DNA of 64,000 bases from Panopea generosa (GCA_029582155.1 CM055899.1:58321349-58385348), one strand, 5' to 3'. Positions 49,881 to 61,876 are shown, numbered from the stretch's first letter. Made by a program: numbers and translations. The notes: generated from the letters alone by a model not told the origin.

Positions 49881-51437
49881 CAGTTTCATATAGTTATACT
49901 TGGTTATCAATAGTTTCCAATAGTTTCATATAGTAACACTTGGTTATCAATAGTTTCATATGGTTACAATTGTTTGTCAATGGATCCATATGGTTACACT
50001 TGGTTATCAATAGTTTCATATGGTTACACTTGGTTATCAATAGTTACATATGGTTACACTTGGTTATCAAAAGTTGCATGTAGTTACACTTGGTTATCAA
50101 TAGTTTCATATGGTTACACTTGGTTATCAATAGTTTTATATGGTAATACTTGGTTATCAATAATTTCAGATGGTTACACTTGGTTATCAGTAGTTTAATA
50201 TGGTTACACTTGGTTATCAATCATTTCATATAGTTACACTTGGTTATCAATAGGTTCATTAAGTTGTACTTAGTTATCAATAGTTAGGTAGAGTTACACT
50301 TGGTTATCAATAGTTTAAAATGGATACACTTGGTTATCTATAGTTTCATATGGTTACACTTAATTATCTATAGTTTCATATGGTAATACTTGGTTATCAA
50401 TAGTTTCATATGGTTACATTTGGTAATCAATAGTTTCATATGGTAACACATGGTTATCAATCGTTTAATATAGTTACACTTGGTTATAAATAGGTTCATT
50501 ACGCTGTACTTGGTTATCAATTGTTAGATATAGTTACACTTGGTTATCAATAGTTTCATATGGTTACACTTGGTTATCAATAGTTACATATGGTTACAAT
50601 TGGTTATCAATAGTTGCATGTAGTTACACTTGGTTATCAATAGTTTCATATGGTTACACTTGGTTATCAATAGTTTTATATGGTAATGCTTGGTTATCAA
50701 CCATTTCATATGGTTACACTTGGTTATCAATAGTTTTATATGATAATGCTTGGTTGTCAATCATTTCATATAGTTACACTTGGTTATCAATAGTTTCATT
50801 AGGTTGTACTTAGTTATCAATAGTTAGGTATAGTTACACTTGGTAATCAATAGTTTAAAATGGTTACACTTGGTTATCAATAGTTTCATATGGTTACACT
50901 TGGTTATCTAATGTTTCATATGGTAATACTTGGTTATCAAAAGTTTCATATGGTTACACTTGGTAATCAATAGTTTCATATGGTAACACTTGGTTATCAA
51001 TAGTTTCATACAGTTACACTTGGTTATACTTAAGTTCATTACGTTGTACTTGGTTATCAATAGTTAGATATAGTTACACTTGGTTATCAATAGTTTCATA
51101 TGGTTAAACTTGGTTATCAATAGTTTTATATGGTTATACTTGGTTATCAATAGTTTAATATGGTTACACTTGGTTATCAATAGTTTCATGTAGTTACTCT
51201 TGGTTATCAATAGTTTCATATGGTTACACTTTGTTATCAATAGTTTAATATGGTTACACTTGGTTATCAATAGTTGCATGTAGTTACACTTGGTTATCAT
51301 TAGTTTCACATGGTTACACTTGGTTATCAATAATTCCATATGGTTATACTTGGTTATCAATAATTTCACATGGTTATACTTGGTTATCAATAATTTCATA
51401 TGGTAACACATGGTTATCAATAGTTCAAATGGTTATA
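49881..51437. repeat. 30-bp minisatellite, about 52 copies
   Basis: Units read ATGGTTACACTTGGTTATC plus AATAGTTTCAT. A marker variant (GTTCATTACGTTGTACTTGG and neighbours) recurs near 50253, 50493, 50793 and 51033. Pairs 540 bp apart are the most alike, giving an 18-unit higher-order repeat. Confidence 0.95.
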
Positions 51438-51449
51438 CCCTTTGTTTGC

Positions 51450-51722
51450 ATATTTAATGTCATTTTAATGCCATTGAGGGCTAACATATGATCAGTTAAC
51501 CGTAGCCAATCTTTTCTATGATCCTGGAAGGTTATCCAGTACTCGAGCGCACCCCATTTCCGCAAGTAACTGATAACTTTCACACTTGAATCAGAGATGA
51601 GAGACGAATGGCAATGCCGTATATCAATTATCACGAAGACTGTCGCCGGGCGGGCGTTCGAACTCATCACCGCCTGATTGGTAGTCAGACGAGCTACCGA
51701 CTGAGCTACCCTGGTCAATCTT
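51450..51722 (-). mobile_element. tRNA-derived SINE, type 5 (Ala/Thr-like head)
   Basis: The minus strand reads AGGGTAGCTCAGTCGG (box A) and GATGAGTTCGAACGCC (box B), then a body with CAGTCTTCGTGATAATTG and TTACTTGCGGAAATGG. The same body, without a head, lies at 60480-60693. Confidence 0.75.
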
Positions 51723-51892
51723 AAAAGAGGTAAAGGTTGATTTGACGTGAGAGAAGATGAATGTAATAGGCTCCTTTAATCCATACAGTAATATAACAAA
51801 GCTGAACAATAACTCAACCAAAGTTAACTTGACGTCGTTATAGCTTAACCTAGTTTAGATTGGCATCATCGTACTGAAAGTGTGCATTGTTT

Positions 51893-52165
51893 ATTTGAAA
51901 CTCCAGAATCTTCAGATTCTGTAACAAGTAAATGTTATTTATATTACTGATATTAGGATACACGCACGTGCATTATATTGGTTTTATCAATTTATACCAG
52001 TTCGTTACCGTTTCCAGAATAGAATAATTCTACATACATGTTATACCGTAACAGGAATGTATCAATGTATCATGCTTGTTAATTGTGTATTTGAAACTCC
52101 AGAATTTCCATGTAATTTATATAACATATATTAGGATACACGCACGTGCATTATATTGGGGTTTT
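51893..52165. repeat. Direct repeat pair, about 190 bp apart
   Basis: TATTTGAAACTCCAGAAT and ATTAGGATACACGCACGTG occur together at 51893-51985 and again at 52087-52162. The interval between the two motifs differs in length. Confidence 0.7.
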
Positions 52166-52529
52166 AGAGACCATTTTGTAGGTCAAAATTTGAAAGCATA
52201 CAGGAACACCAAATATATAGTCAGATAAACTCTTATAATCATTCTATAGTAAACAAGATATATAAGGTTGAAATTTGGATTTTTTCAAGTTCAAGTCTAA
52301 GAATATTCTCAAGAACGATTGGTGAATACTACCCCTGATGTGTGACTATTAAAAGGATAAGTAATTAAAAGTGAATTAACATTCACCACATATTTTAATG
52401 ATTGTATAAGCTGCATTTTTCAGCTCAATATTATTAAAGTGAAATACAAGCTATTGGTTTTATTGCAATTAAAATGCGTTTAAACTGATGTAGTTTACTT
52501 CTATTGAGAAACAGATTATCACAACTTAG

Positions 52530-52672
52530 ACAAATCATGCCCGGGTGCAACCAGAAATATGCATATGCTGAAAACATGTCTTGCTCCAGGATGGACATCA
52601 ATCAAACCCACGACCCTCCGATCCTGGACCCGATACTCTACCACTTGACCACACACTCCACACATATTGTAA
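52530..52672 (-). mobile_element. tRNA-derived SINE, type 2, antisense
   Basis: The minus strand reads GTGGTCAAGTGGTAGAG (box A) and GTCGTGGGTTTGATTG (box B-like), as in the copies at 22537 and 28293. The body is poorly kept. Confidence 0.6.
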
Positions 52673-53400
52673 TTAGATAGCTGCGGTTACCAACACTTTA
52701 TGTGCGTGGGGCAATGATTCAATTTAACGGGACACAAATCTTGGCATCAGCAATACAGTACCCGTGGTTAATTTTTCCCTATACTTTACATGTACATGCT
52801 CCCATATTTCCTACAAATATCTCATCTTGCACAGTTTCCCAAAGTGACCATGCTTGTTCAATGTAGTTTTTTTATAATTTTATGAACATATGTATGCGTT
52901 TCGCCAACCGTTATGTGCGTATTATATATAAACTCGAACAATGTGGTAAACATAAAATCTTAAATAAGATAGTAAAACAGCAATTGCGATTTACCCACTG
53001 GCAGACACGCCAAACAACTGTCTGATGACGTGATAACAACCGACGCAGTTTGGTTAAAAGTATTATTAGATACAGGTTTTGATTATTAACAAAAGAGGGC
53101 TGTCACTCATGTTCAAATATTATTATTAAACATTTATTGACGCATAACAATTATCGAAATGTACATAAATTAAATAAACACTTATTTACGTTATAATAAT
53201 TATTATTAACAAATCTTACATGGATAAGCAATAGAACATACATTTTAAGGTTCGGATTTTTTTATTAAAAATAATTTAAAATAAGTAACACTTAAGTATT
53301 ATTTTCAGATGTTTAATTTTGTAAAGCATTAATATGATAATACTTTAACGATAAAAAGTGCACAATTTCTTTATATGGAAACCATAACAGTTAATATATT
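52673..53400. other. Non-coding, no recognised feature
   Basis: AT-rich unique sequence. No gene seen. Confidence 0.5.
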
Positions 53401-53404
53401 TTTA

Positions 53405-53590
53405 AGTCTTCAGAACTGGTAACTGTGTCAACAGCATATACCTCTTACCGCTAATTTCGTGGGTTTGAGTCCAGAAGGACATTTTGACAAATTGATGATA
53501 AAATGTGTGGAATTTGTTACTAGAGACTGGTTGTTCTACTCAGAATCTTCTTGAGGTACTTCCCTCTAACATTAAATCTTGATGCCATTT
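53405..53590 (+). mobile_element. Degenerate type 1 SINE
   Basis: CTCTTACCGCTAATTTCGTG and GGGTTTGAGTCC (box B region) precede GTTGTTCTACTCAGAATC, matching the type 1 head and body at reduced identity. The box A region is eroded. Confidence 0.55.
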
Positions 53591-55097
53591 AAACAAACTC
53601 CCTGTACTTTTGTTTGACAAACTGAATTAAACTCCAACTGCTCATTTCTTTAAATATTTAACATTAAATAGCCACCATATCAGCGTAAACATCAACAATG
53701 CATTTAAATGAGCAGAAAGTCAATACAAACATCAAGAAGCTGTGATAACGGAGATTACCGGAATTTAACGAGCACTGGCGTCTACCCTCTTAACATATGT
53801 AACATAAAGCAGACGTTCATTGCGACGGGTTTCTTAACATTCAAAGCTTTTAAAATGTCCAATAATGACTTAAATAGCCTATAACAAATTCAGAAATAAT
53901 GTATAAATAAATTAATACCATAACCGAATAAGGATGGATAATACGTAAATGATAATACACGAACAGGCATGTGTTCTACAAACGTGTTATCACGATGTTT
54001 TGCTATAGTAAAGCACATGTATTATAATCGGCCAAATAAGGGTCTCGAATGAAACTATATCAGGATTTTTTCAATTGTTTAAAACATGTTCTTACTCACT
54101 GCTCCTGTATTGTCAAAGAATTAGACTAAAAATACTAATATAAATTGATCGTTTAAAATTTCAGAAATATTTTTGACGTACTTAATGAGTCAAGTGATTT
54201 CATTTTTATTTTAATGTGATCGTTCATTCATGTTTACACGTTGTGGAAAGATACATCAAAACCACCAAAACGTGACAAATTCGATATTTCAATTCATCGA
54301 TTTGTTTTTTTACATCTGTCGCTTTTAGGACGTTACATAAATCATATGATTTACGTCATTTTTTTTATAGATTACGTGCTACATGATTCTAATGTCGCAT
54401 CGCAATAATCTTATCATGTCAATGCATTCATTTCTGTTGATTTACTGTCTGCCTGATAAACATCGGTTTATCAGGTTAATGCAAAGTTTATCAGGCACAT
54501 GTCATTATTGTGTATAATTACAAATTTTGATCTGGAAAGATCTACGTTTAACCCTACTTTTAACTGATTTTCAATTTCATAAAATATACAAATTAGTAAA
54601 AATGACATGATAAAAAGAAATGTCATGTTAGTGTCGAATATGCAGAGCCTTGTCCTGTTTTGTTCTAAGCCTCAACTGATAAAGTCGATAATATCAGACA
54701 CTAACATGGTATTCTTTATTTATCTCGGCCCTAGGGTGAGATAAAAATATTTAGCACCGGTAGTAATATAGATATTCTAATCCAGTATGCAAGAATATCT
54801 CAGGGTGGGGGCCTAGATAAAAGTATTGCACTGGGACGTTGGAACCATATGATTCGGCGTCTTAAAAGCGATGATTGTAAAATATGTTAATGTATTAGAT
54901 TAAAATAATTATATAATGTGTTTGTCGTTCAAGAAAAATCATTCACGGTCCTTTTGGTTTGGATTGAAAATTCCATCCCTTGGAACAGAATTGTCTAACC
55001 GAAACTAAAATATGTTTAAGATTCATGAGAATTTTGTACGGAAATGATGATGAATTGTAAACAATATGATCGTGTTTTTATATACTTTCATCTGTTT
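53591..55097. other. Non-coding unique DNA upstream of the C1q gene
   Basis: No gene recognised. 54452-54475 holds a perfect hairpin (CCTGATAAAC, four-base loop, GTTTATCAGG), followed by a third GTTTATCAGG near 54487. The 3' part would include the C1q promoter, but no TATA box or start site can be assigned with confidence. Confidence 0.45.
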
Positions 55098-55155
<58 letters not shown>

Positions 55156-55200
55156 GAAAAATCATTTATGTATATATATAATTATATATATATATATATA
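55098..55200. repeat. (TA)n microsatellite upstream of C1q gene
   Basis: Two TA runs separated by TTCAAGAAAAATCATTTATG. That spacer copies TTCAAGAAAAATCATTCACG at about 54930. It lies 125-230 bp before the C1q start codon. Confidence 0.9.
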
Positions 55201-55325
55201 CAAGTACTTTTTGATTGACCCTCAAAATAGAAAATAGAAACACAATAGTGAAGTGAGTATTATTCGCGCACTCCATTCTGGATGAAGCCATCGGACAGTA
55301 AGCTTTACAAGGAGAAATACACGTT

Positions 55326-57562
55326 ATGATGGGATCGCATTTCGAACTTTGTATATTTATTTGGCTTGTATGTGTGCCATCTTTTTCCTTTGAAACTATA
55401 CACGAGGAGCCGAGTTCAAGTTGTCAAAGGTCAAGGTTCGACTTTGAAGATAAACTCTTAGAACGAAGCATTCATCTCGCCCATGACATGAAGCTTCTCA
55501 AAGAAAAGGTAGATGCAAAACTAGAGGAATTGCAAGTTGGAAAGGAAACAATGTTGAGAGATATAGTAACGTTGTCAAAGCAGTTGACAACTGAACAAAG
55601 CTCGAAGAATGAACAATTGACAACGCTTGCAGAAGCAGTAAGTAATGGATTTAAAGAAAAAATAGGAGAAGTTGACAAAGAGCTAAAGGAATATGCCGTG
55701 GCAATTAACGACCACATGAACTTGCAACAACAACAAATAGAAAGAATGTCAAGTGATCTTCACAAATTAGCGAATGAAACATTGGCTAAAACAAGAGGTA
55801 TAGTATATCTTCCATATACTTCATAAATTAATTGTTTGTTAGTAAAAAGAAACAATAGTATTATAGTTTATCTTATAAGGTTATTAATAAAAGTAAAATA
55901 AAACACCCATTTTTATGGGGGTTTTTTATCAATGATTTTAGTTCGCTTTCATGCATGAACATGCAGGATGGCTTAAGAACTCTTTTATTAAACAATTACA
56001 AGCCGGATTCATTCTCTGCACCATTGTCCACCTTTTTGATCAGTCTTAAGCAAAAATGCAATATACTAAAATATATTTCCAGCAGAATAGCAGAATGAAA
56101 ATTGGACTAAAATGAAAGATGTATTTTATCACTTATTTTAGTTCAGTTAAACACATGACCATCCGGGAAGTCTAAAAAATAGTTATAATAACGGAATGCA
56201 CTGTGAGTGAGGTCTTGTTCTCGCGTGTGCAAGGTAATTCGGACGAAGTTAATGGTAAAGAAATCGACAGCAACGGTGATTTTATCGTTGTTGTTGTGGA
56301 AGAAGTGGTAGATGTTGTACTAATTCTCTAAATAGTCTTTATTTATATTGAAGTCAATATATACAAACGAAGAGCTCTATGCGGGATTATGCGGCATCCC
56401 GACGGCGGAAAGCTCTATGAGGTTTTATAATCGGAGTTTTATGCGATCCAGCGCGTTAGACCACTCGGTCACGGACCAGTACTAAATTAAGCCACATATC
56501 TAACATTTATCAATTTTATTCGCTATGATTGCGAATCATGAAGCGCACTTTTCGATTGGTCAGTTATCCTTTAGCCTACATCTGGACGTTTGCTTGACAG
56601 GTCGGATAAATCGCTAACCCTTGTAATATACACATACACACAATGCACTGCACTAGAACGTCTGAATGCAGAGTAAATGCGGATGGAACGAAAACGTAGG
56701 TAATATGTCCACTTATAGATAGTATATTGCTATTTTGCTTAAGACTCCGATCAAAAAGGTGGACAATGGTGCAGAGAGATGAATCCGGCTTATAATTGCT
56801 AGTTTGAACCTAAATTCGGTGAAAAAAATAATAATTTTCCATTCGGTGAAATGAGAAAAAGTTCCCCTTTAACTTCCGGGTAGTGATTGTTTGAAATAAA
56901 ACTGTTCTTAAGTCTTCCTGCATGTTCATGCATGAAAGCGAAATAAAATATATAATAAAAAAAGTAATATAAAATTATTCGTCAGCGAACTACGTCAGGC
57001 ATAATGTTTTACAATGCGAATCCACGGTGAAACGATGAAAAAAATCACACTTTCATTTCACTGGAACGGGTTGTGCACATGAACAAGTTTCGCTTGAAAC
57101 TTTTGCTGAAACTATTATGAACATGGTACAAGGAGGTGAATCCAGCTTATAATAGCTAGTTTAAACGTAAATTCGGTGATAAAATGAGTATTTTCCTTTT
57201 GGAGAAATGAGAAAAAGTTCTCCTTTCACCTTTTGGTAGTGATTGTTTGTAAACAAAACATTTCTTAAGACTTCCGGTATGTGCATGTATGTAACTGCAC
57301 TTAAATAAGTGATAAAAAACAACTTTCATTTTAGTCCAATTTTCATTCTGCTATTCTGCTGGTAGAATGTATATATTTCATTCTGCTGTTCTGCTATTCT
57401 GCTGGCAGAATGGAAATACTCGATCTGCTGTTCTGCTATTCTGCTGGTAGAATGATTTGTTTTATTCAGCTATTCTGCTGTTCTGCTTACTTTACCGAGC
57501 CTTCATCGGTGTAATGTTTTATATATAGATATTGTTATTATATATTTAAAATAAAATATTGG

Positions 57563-57619
<57 letters not shown>

Positions 57620-58358
57620 CGGTGTAATGTTTTATATATAGATATTGTTATTATATATTTAACATAAAATATAGGATTCATTAAATATCTTCTTTTTTTT
57701 TTTTTTGTTAAACAATCATATCTTACCACAATCACATGATCAAAGCTATCAAAAACATACACAATATAGTGTTAACACGTATCACAAAAAACTGCAATAA
57801 AATGTCCTTATTATATTACAATCATTTAAATTAAATACTATTTTCTGTAGTTACTTACATCATGTTTAAAATGACAAATTAATTTTAATATAAGGGCTGA
57901 ACATTTTTACTTCTTTTTCTTAATGTATCGGCATTAATATCTAAAATATTATTTTGTATTACTTTACAGTTGAACCGGTTGCATTCAGCGTTACGAGCCC
58001 TACCCAGCAAACTGTAAATGGTGTTCCAACATTCAACACAATCATCACAAACATAGGAGACGGATACAACAAGGAGACTGGAAAATTCACGTGTCCCGTG
58101 GCTGGGGTGTACCAGATCTCACTCACAGTGCATTCCGGCAGTACTTCAGCAAGTGTTTACTGTTATATCAGACTGAATGGTTCAAATAAGGTGATCGCTC
58201 AAGCTTACAAGTCTCTGTATACGTCCAATGCAGTAACAGTTTTGTTATTGCTACAGCTGAATGACGTGGTAGATTTGGGGAGTTGTGGTGGATGGAATCA
58301 TGTCTACACACCAGCAACATTCACAGTGTTCAGTGCCGTCTTGATATCGGCAATTTAA
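55326..58358 (+). CDS. Secreted coiled-coil C1q-domain protein (two exons)
   Basis: Coding exons are 55326-55797 and 57970-58358, giving 286 residues. Exon 1 encodes a signal peptide (hydrophobic CIFIWLVCVPSFSF, probable cleavage near residue 22) and a long heptad-rich region (about residues 38-155, many Glu, Lys, Leu, Gln) expected to form a coiled coil. Exon 2 encodes the C1q globular domain: VAFSV at its start, GDGYNKETGKFTCPVAGVY at its core, and FSAVLI at its end. The intron has a GTATAG donor and a TTTACAG acceptor and is phase 1, splitting a Val codon. There is no collagen stretch, so it belongs to the collagen-less, coiled-coil C1qDC proteins of bivalves. These typically trimerise and act as secreted pattern-recognition lectins (family knowledge; the ligand is not inferable). 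Two adjacent ATGs start the frame. The second (55329) has the better context (A at -3, G at +4). Three cysteines lie in the C1q domain. The frame is intact in both exons. Confidence 0.92.
55915..56190 (-). repeat. Dispersed element E, antisense copy
   Basis: The reverse complement reads CATTCTGCTATTCTGCTGG, TTTTGCTTAAGACTGATC and AAGGTGGACAATGGTGCAG, matching 57330-57370 and then 56730-56790 on the plus strand. It therefore covers the end of one E unit and the start of the next. AAAACACCC and GGGGGTTTT just before it form a short hairpin (55900-55925). Confidence 0.8.
56213..56712 (+). repeat. Element F, copy 1 (about 500 bp)
   Basis: Begins TCTTGTTCTCGCGTGTGC and ends GGTAATATGTCC. It matches 61350-61754, which lacks about 100 bp after GCGTTAGACCA. 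The missing part includes a reversed type 1 box A (CCACTCGGTCAC near 56462). No coding capacity is recognised. Confidence 0.85.
56720..57480 (+). repeat. Element E, sense copy
   Basis: Contains TATTTTGCTTAAGACTCC, GAATCCGGCTTATAATTGC, GGTGAAATGAGAAAAAG and GCTGGAACGGG-like text (CACTGGAACGGGTTG). An internal block is repeated about 340 bp later (57135-57270), and it ends with TTCTGCTATTCTGCTG runs (57345-57490). The same element lies at 63355-64000. Confidence 0.8.
57506..57676. repeat. (ATCA)n tract between 55-bp direct repeats
   Basis: CATCGGTGTAATGTTTTATA and following bases occur before (57506-57560) and after (57616-57676) an ATCA tetranucleotide run of about 57 bp. Confidence 0.9.
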
Positions 58359-58731
58359 CTGTCAGGCCTTAGTTTCAACTTGAGAGTGTAGCATCATTAA
58401 CATTGATCTGTTTACTTGTTATACTTTACCCATGAGTATAAATTTGTTCCGACATTAATTCTGTGTGGTCATCTGATATGTAATGAGCTCGGGTAATGAT
58501 TTAGAGATATTGAAATTTTTAAGTTGAGAAAATCTTAGCTTGAGATGTTTAGTGAAACCGGGCCCAGGTTTGATATGAAATAAGTCAGACAATATTGACT
58601 CAAATCATCAAAACCAACGCGATTAAAGTGCACAGCTTAATTTACAACCGAAAGTTGTATACGTGCACAATCCATTGCAGGAACATAAAAATGTGATTTA
58701 TTACAATTCTATATTTAAAGACGCGACGCAA

Positions 58732-58742
58732 AATAAAATAAA
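58732..58742 (+). promoter_or_regulatory. Candidate C1q polyadenylation signals
   Basis: Two overlapping AATAAA hexamers about 375 bp after the C1q stop codon. They are the first AATAAA motifs downstream and lie at the outer edge of the foldback arm. Whether they are used cannot be told from sequence. Confidence 0.35.
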
Positions 58743-58871
58743 GTCTAAGAATCGTGATGTATGGTTGTTTACGAGCGTTATATTTACAAAAAAAATTAAC
58801 ACGATGACAAAACATATGCAGTACAAAACACACCAGAGATAGATGAACAATTAGGTAATTAAGTCACTGGT

Positions 58872-60155
58872 TTATCTGGCACACCGTGTTATATGGCTAT
58901 ACTCCAGCACACTGTGTTACATTGCTATTGCAGCATACTGTGTTACACTGGTTTATGTAACACACTGTGTTACATTTCTATGTGTGGTACACCATGTATC
59001 TTTGCTATATCTAGCACACTGTGTTACATTACTAATGTAGCATACAGTGTTACATTGCTATATAATATCACATTGTATTACATTTATATATTTACATTGT
59101 CATAACTAGCACATTGGATATACACTGTATTACACCGTTACAACTAGCAAACTGTATTTTATGGCTATATCTAGCTCAGTATGTTACATTGCTATATCTG
59201 CGATAACGTTTTACACGGATGTATCTAGTACATTGCGTTATATTGGTAGTTACTGTGTGGCATTCTGGGTTACATTGTGATATCTGGAACACTGTGTTAC
59301 ATAGCTTTATCTTGCACACCGTGTTATGCGGATATATCTAGCAGACATTGTTACATTACTATTGTAGCATACGGTGTTATATTGGTATTTGTAGCACACT
59401 GTGTTATATTACTATATCTGTGACACTGCGTATCAAATATATATCTAGTATATTGCGTTATATTAACAGTGTGGCAGACTGTGCTACATTGTTATATCTA
59501 TAACACTGTGTTACAAAGCTATATCTGGCACACCGTGTTATGCGGATATATCTATCAGACTATGTTGCATTGCTATTGTAGCATGCTATGTTACATTGCC
59601 AGTTGTGGCACACTGTGTTACGTAGCATTATCTAGCACATTGTATTACATATGATACAGTATGTTTCACTGTTTTATCTAGCACATTGTGATACATGGTT
59701 ATATCTAGTATATTTTGTTACTTTGCTATTGTAGCATTCTGTGTTACATTGCTATATTTAGCACACTGTATTACATCTGGTACACTGTTACATTGTTATA
59801 TCTAGCATACTTTGTTACATAGCTATATCAAGTACACTGTATTACACGTATGTTCATACTTTTAGCATACTGTGTTAGATTGCTATATTTATCATCCTGT
59901 CAAAAGTTGCTATATCTAACACACTTTGTAAATGACTATATCTGGTACATTGCTTATTCTAACACACTGCGTTACCATATGATAGCCATACTCGTGATAC
60001 ATAACTACATGTAGCACACCGTATTGCATTGTTATAAACAAGCAAAGTGTGGTACATCGTTATGTCTCATTAACTTACTGTACAGCCAGGATATAACTAG
60101 AATATTATATTGCATTGCTAGATCTAGCATTCAATGTTAGCTGTCATATTGTATA
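58872..60155 (+). repeat. 27-bp minisatellite family C, left arm, about 47 copies
   Basis: Units read TGTGTTACATTGCTATATC plus TAGCACAC with many substitutions and small indels. The order of variant units mirrors that of the right arm, so the whole arm, not single units, was duplicated and inverted. About 150 bp near 59520-59680 is absent from the right arm. Confidence 0.9.
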
Positions 60156-60479
60156 ATAATAATAATGAAAATAATAATGATAATAATGAAAGTAAAAAAA
60201 ATAATAATAAACAAGTGGAAAAAGTGTCATCTTTAAGGACACCACAAATAGCCATGGTTGAGGATTGAACCCATGACCCTCCAATCATTACTCTCCCGAA
60301 ACATCGGTTGATAGTTTAATTCGCTTCCATTTCAAACGTAGAGGTAATCGTCCGTTGACCGATAAAGGGTTTAATAAATGAATGGTGGTTTAACGCCATT
60401 TTCAGCACATTATACGTTTTATTTAGCATACCCACTTCAACTCGTGGAGTAATACCTTAGAATAATTGATTGATTGACT

Positions 60480-60693
60480 GGATATTTAGCTTAATGTTTA
60501 TGTCATCAAGGGTTAACAGACGATCAGTTTATCTAAACCACTCTTTCCCGGGAATCTTGAAGGTTAACCTGTACTGCAGAACACACATCTCCGCAAGTAA
60601 CCGATAACTTTCCCACTTTTATCAGAAATGAGAGAAAAATGATTATGAGACACTTTGCCGTATATCAATCTTGGCGGAGACTGTAGTGACAGG
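60480..60693 (-). mobile_element. Type 5 SINE body, head lost
   Basis: TCCGCAAGTAACCGATAACT and GCCGTATATCAATCTTGG match the body of the SINE at 51450-51722 in the same orientation. The tRNA-like head is missing at 60693, exactly where the inverted-repeat element starts. Confidence 0.7.
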
Positions 60694-61072
60694 CCCATAA
60701 CTCTTCGTTTTAACTTCTATTCACTTAATGTTTTTTTCATGAAATGAGAAAAGTTCATCTTTAACTAAATAATGTTTAAACATAATAGACACCAAAAAGT
60801 AAAAGTCCACAAAGTGAAAAAAATATATTTTGATGACCAAACAATTTTGCTGTCTATTATGCCCAGTATAATTTCTCCACTATTTCCATACTGCTGAATG
60901 AAATATGAACAAATAAAAGAATGCAGTGTTTTTTATTGTCATTTGGCCCCTGTTAACTGTGAATACATACAATGTAGGAAGTGTCGGTACACATTATTTA
61001 GTTAAAGGTTAACTTTTCTCATTTCATGAATAAAACATTCAGTAAATATAAATTAAAACGAAGAGTGATGGG
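60694..61072. mobile_element. 379-bp MITE-like element with about 82-bp terminal inverted repeats
   Basis: The left end starts CCCATAACTCTTCGTTTTAA and the right end is GAAGAGTGATGGG, its reverse complement with one mismatch. The arms (60694-60775 and 60991-61072) stay complementary throughout, including CATGAAATGAGAAAAGTT. There is no open frame. A target duplication could not be identified. Confidence 0.75.
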
Positions 61073-61089
61073 ACTGGTTCACCTATTTT

Positions 61090-61290
61090 CATAATAATAA
61101 TAATAATAATAAGATTATTATTATTAAATTAATCAATATAAGAATAAGAATAAAAAAAAAAAAAAAAATGATAATAATAATAATGATAAAGTTATAACAA
61201 TAATGACAATAACATTAGATAGTAAGAGTAACGATGATGATGGTGATGATGACGATGAGGATGATGATGATGAACATCATGATGATGTTT
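61090..61290. repeat. Simple repeats (TAA, A-run, GAT)
   Basis: A TAA run at 61092-61113, an A run near 61153-61170, and a GAT-rich stretch at 61233-61290. A histidine/aspartate-rich frame here is an artefact of the trinucleotide repeat. Confidence 0.85.
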
Positions 61291-61349
61291 GAAACAAAGA
61301 TTTTGTAGGTTTTTTTTGCGGCGAATTGATGCCTTTGTATCAATTTCTT

Positions 61350-61754
61350 TCTTGTTCTCGCATGTGCAAGGTAATTCGGACGAAGTTAATGGTAAAGAAA
61401 TCGACAGCAACGGTGATTTTATCGTTGTTATTGTGGAAGAAGTGGTAGATGTTGTACTAGTTCTCTAAATAGTCTTTATTTATATTGAAGTAAAAATATC
61501 CAAACGAAGAGCTCTATGCGGGATTATGCGGCATCCCGATGGCGGGAAGCTCTATGAGGTTTTATAATCGGAGCTTTATGCGTTCCGGCGCGTTAGACCA
61601 GTTATCCTTTAGCCTACAACTGGACGTTTGATTGACAGGTCAGATAAATCGCTGATCCTTGTAATATACACATACACACAATGCACTGCACTAGAACGTC
61701 TGAATTGCATCTAGTGAATGCGGATGGAACAAAAACGTAGGTAATATGTCCATT
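61350..61754 (+). repeat. Element F, copy 2
   Basis: Matches 56213-56712 in the C1q intron, including GCATCCCGATGGCGG and AGAACGTCTGAAT, with about 100 bp deleted at GCGTTAGACCA|GTTATCC. It sits in the loop of the foldback. Confidence 0.85.
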
Positions 61755-61876
61755 TACACACTAAAACAATTTTAATTTAGGAATATGCATTTAAGTTGTT
61801 TTGTCTGAAATTATTTCGCAACTATTTTTTTCTTCAAATTTCGTGATATTTGCGGAGTCAAAGGTACTTTTTGTTT

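Larger units (their letters stand above)
55798..57969 (+). other. C1q gene intron (2172 bp, phase 1), repeat-filled
   Basis: Donor AGAG|GTATAG at 55798 and acceptor TTTACAG|TTGAACC at 57969/57970. The intron holds element E in both orientations (55915-56190 minus, 56720-57480 plus), element F (56213-56712) and an (ATCA)n tract. The inverted E copies could pair in the pre-mRNA. Confidence 0.85.

Noticed and set aside
55472-55717. A minus-strand frame opposite C1q exon 1
   Set aside because: It is the antisense shadow of the coiled-coil coding region. The plus-strand exon has correct splice signals and domain content.
61192-61410. A histidine-rich protein frame
   Set aside because: The His run is the reverse strand of a GAT trinucleotide repeat, and the frame continues into element F, which is non-coding.
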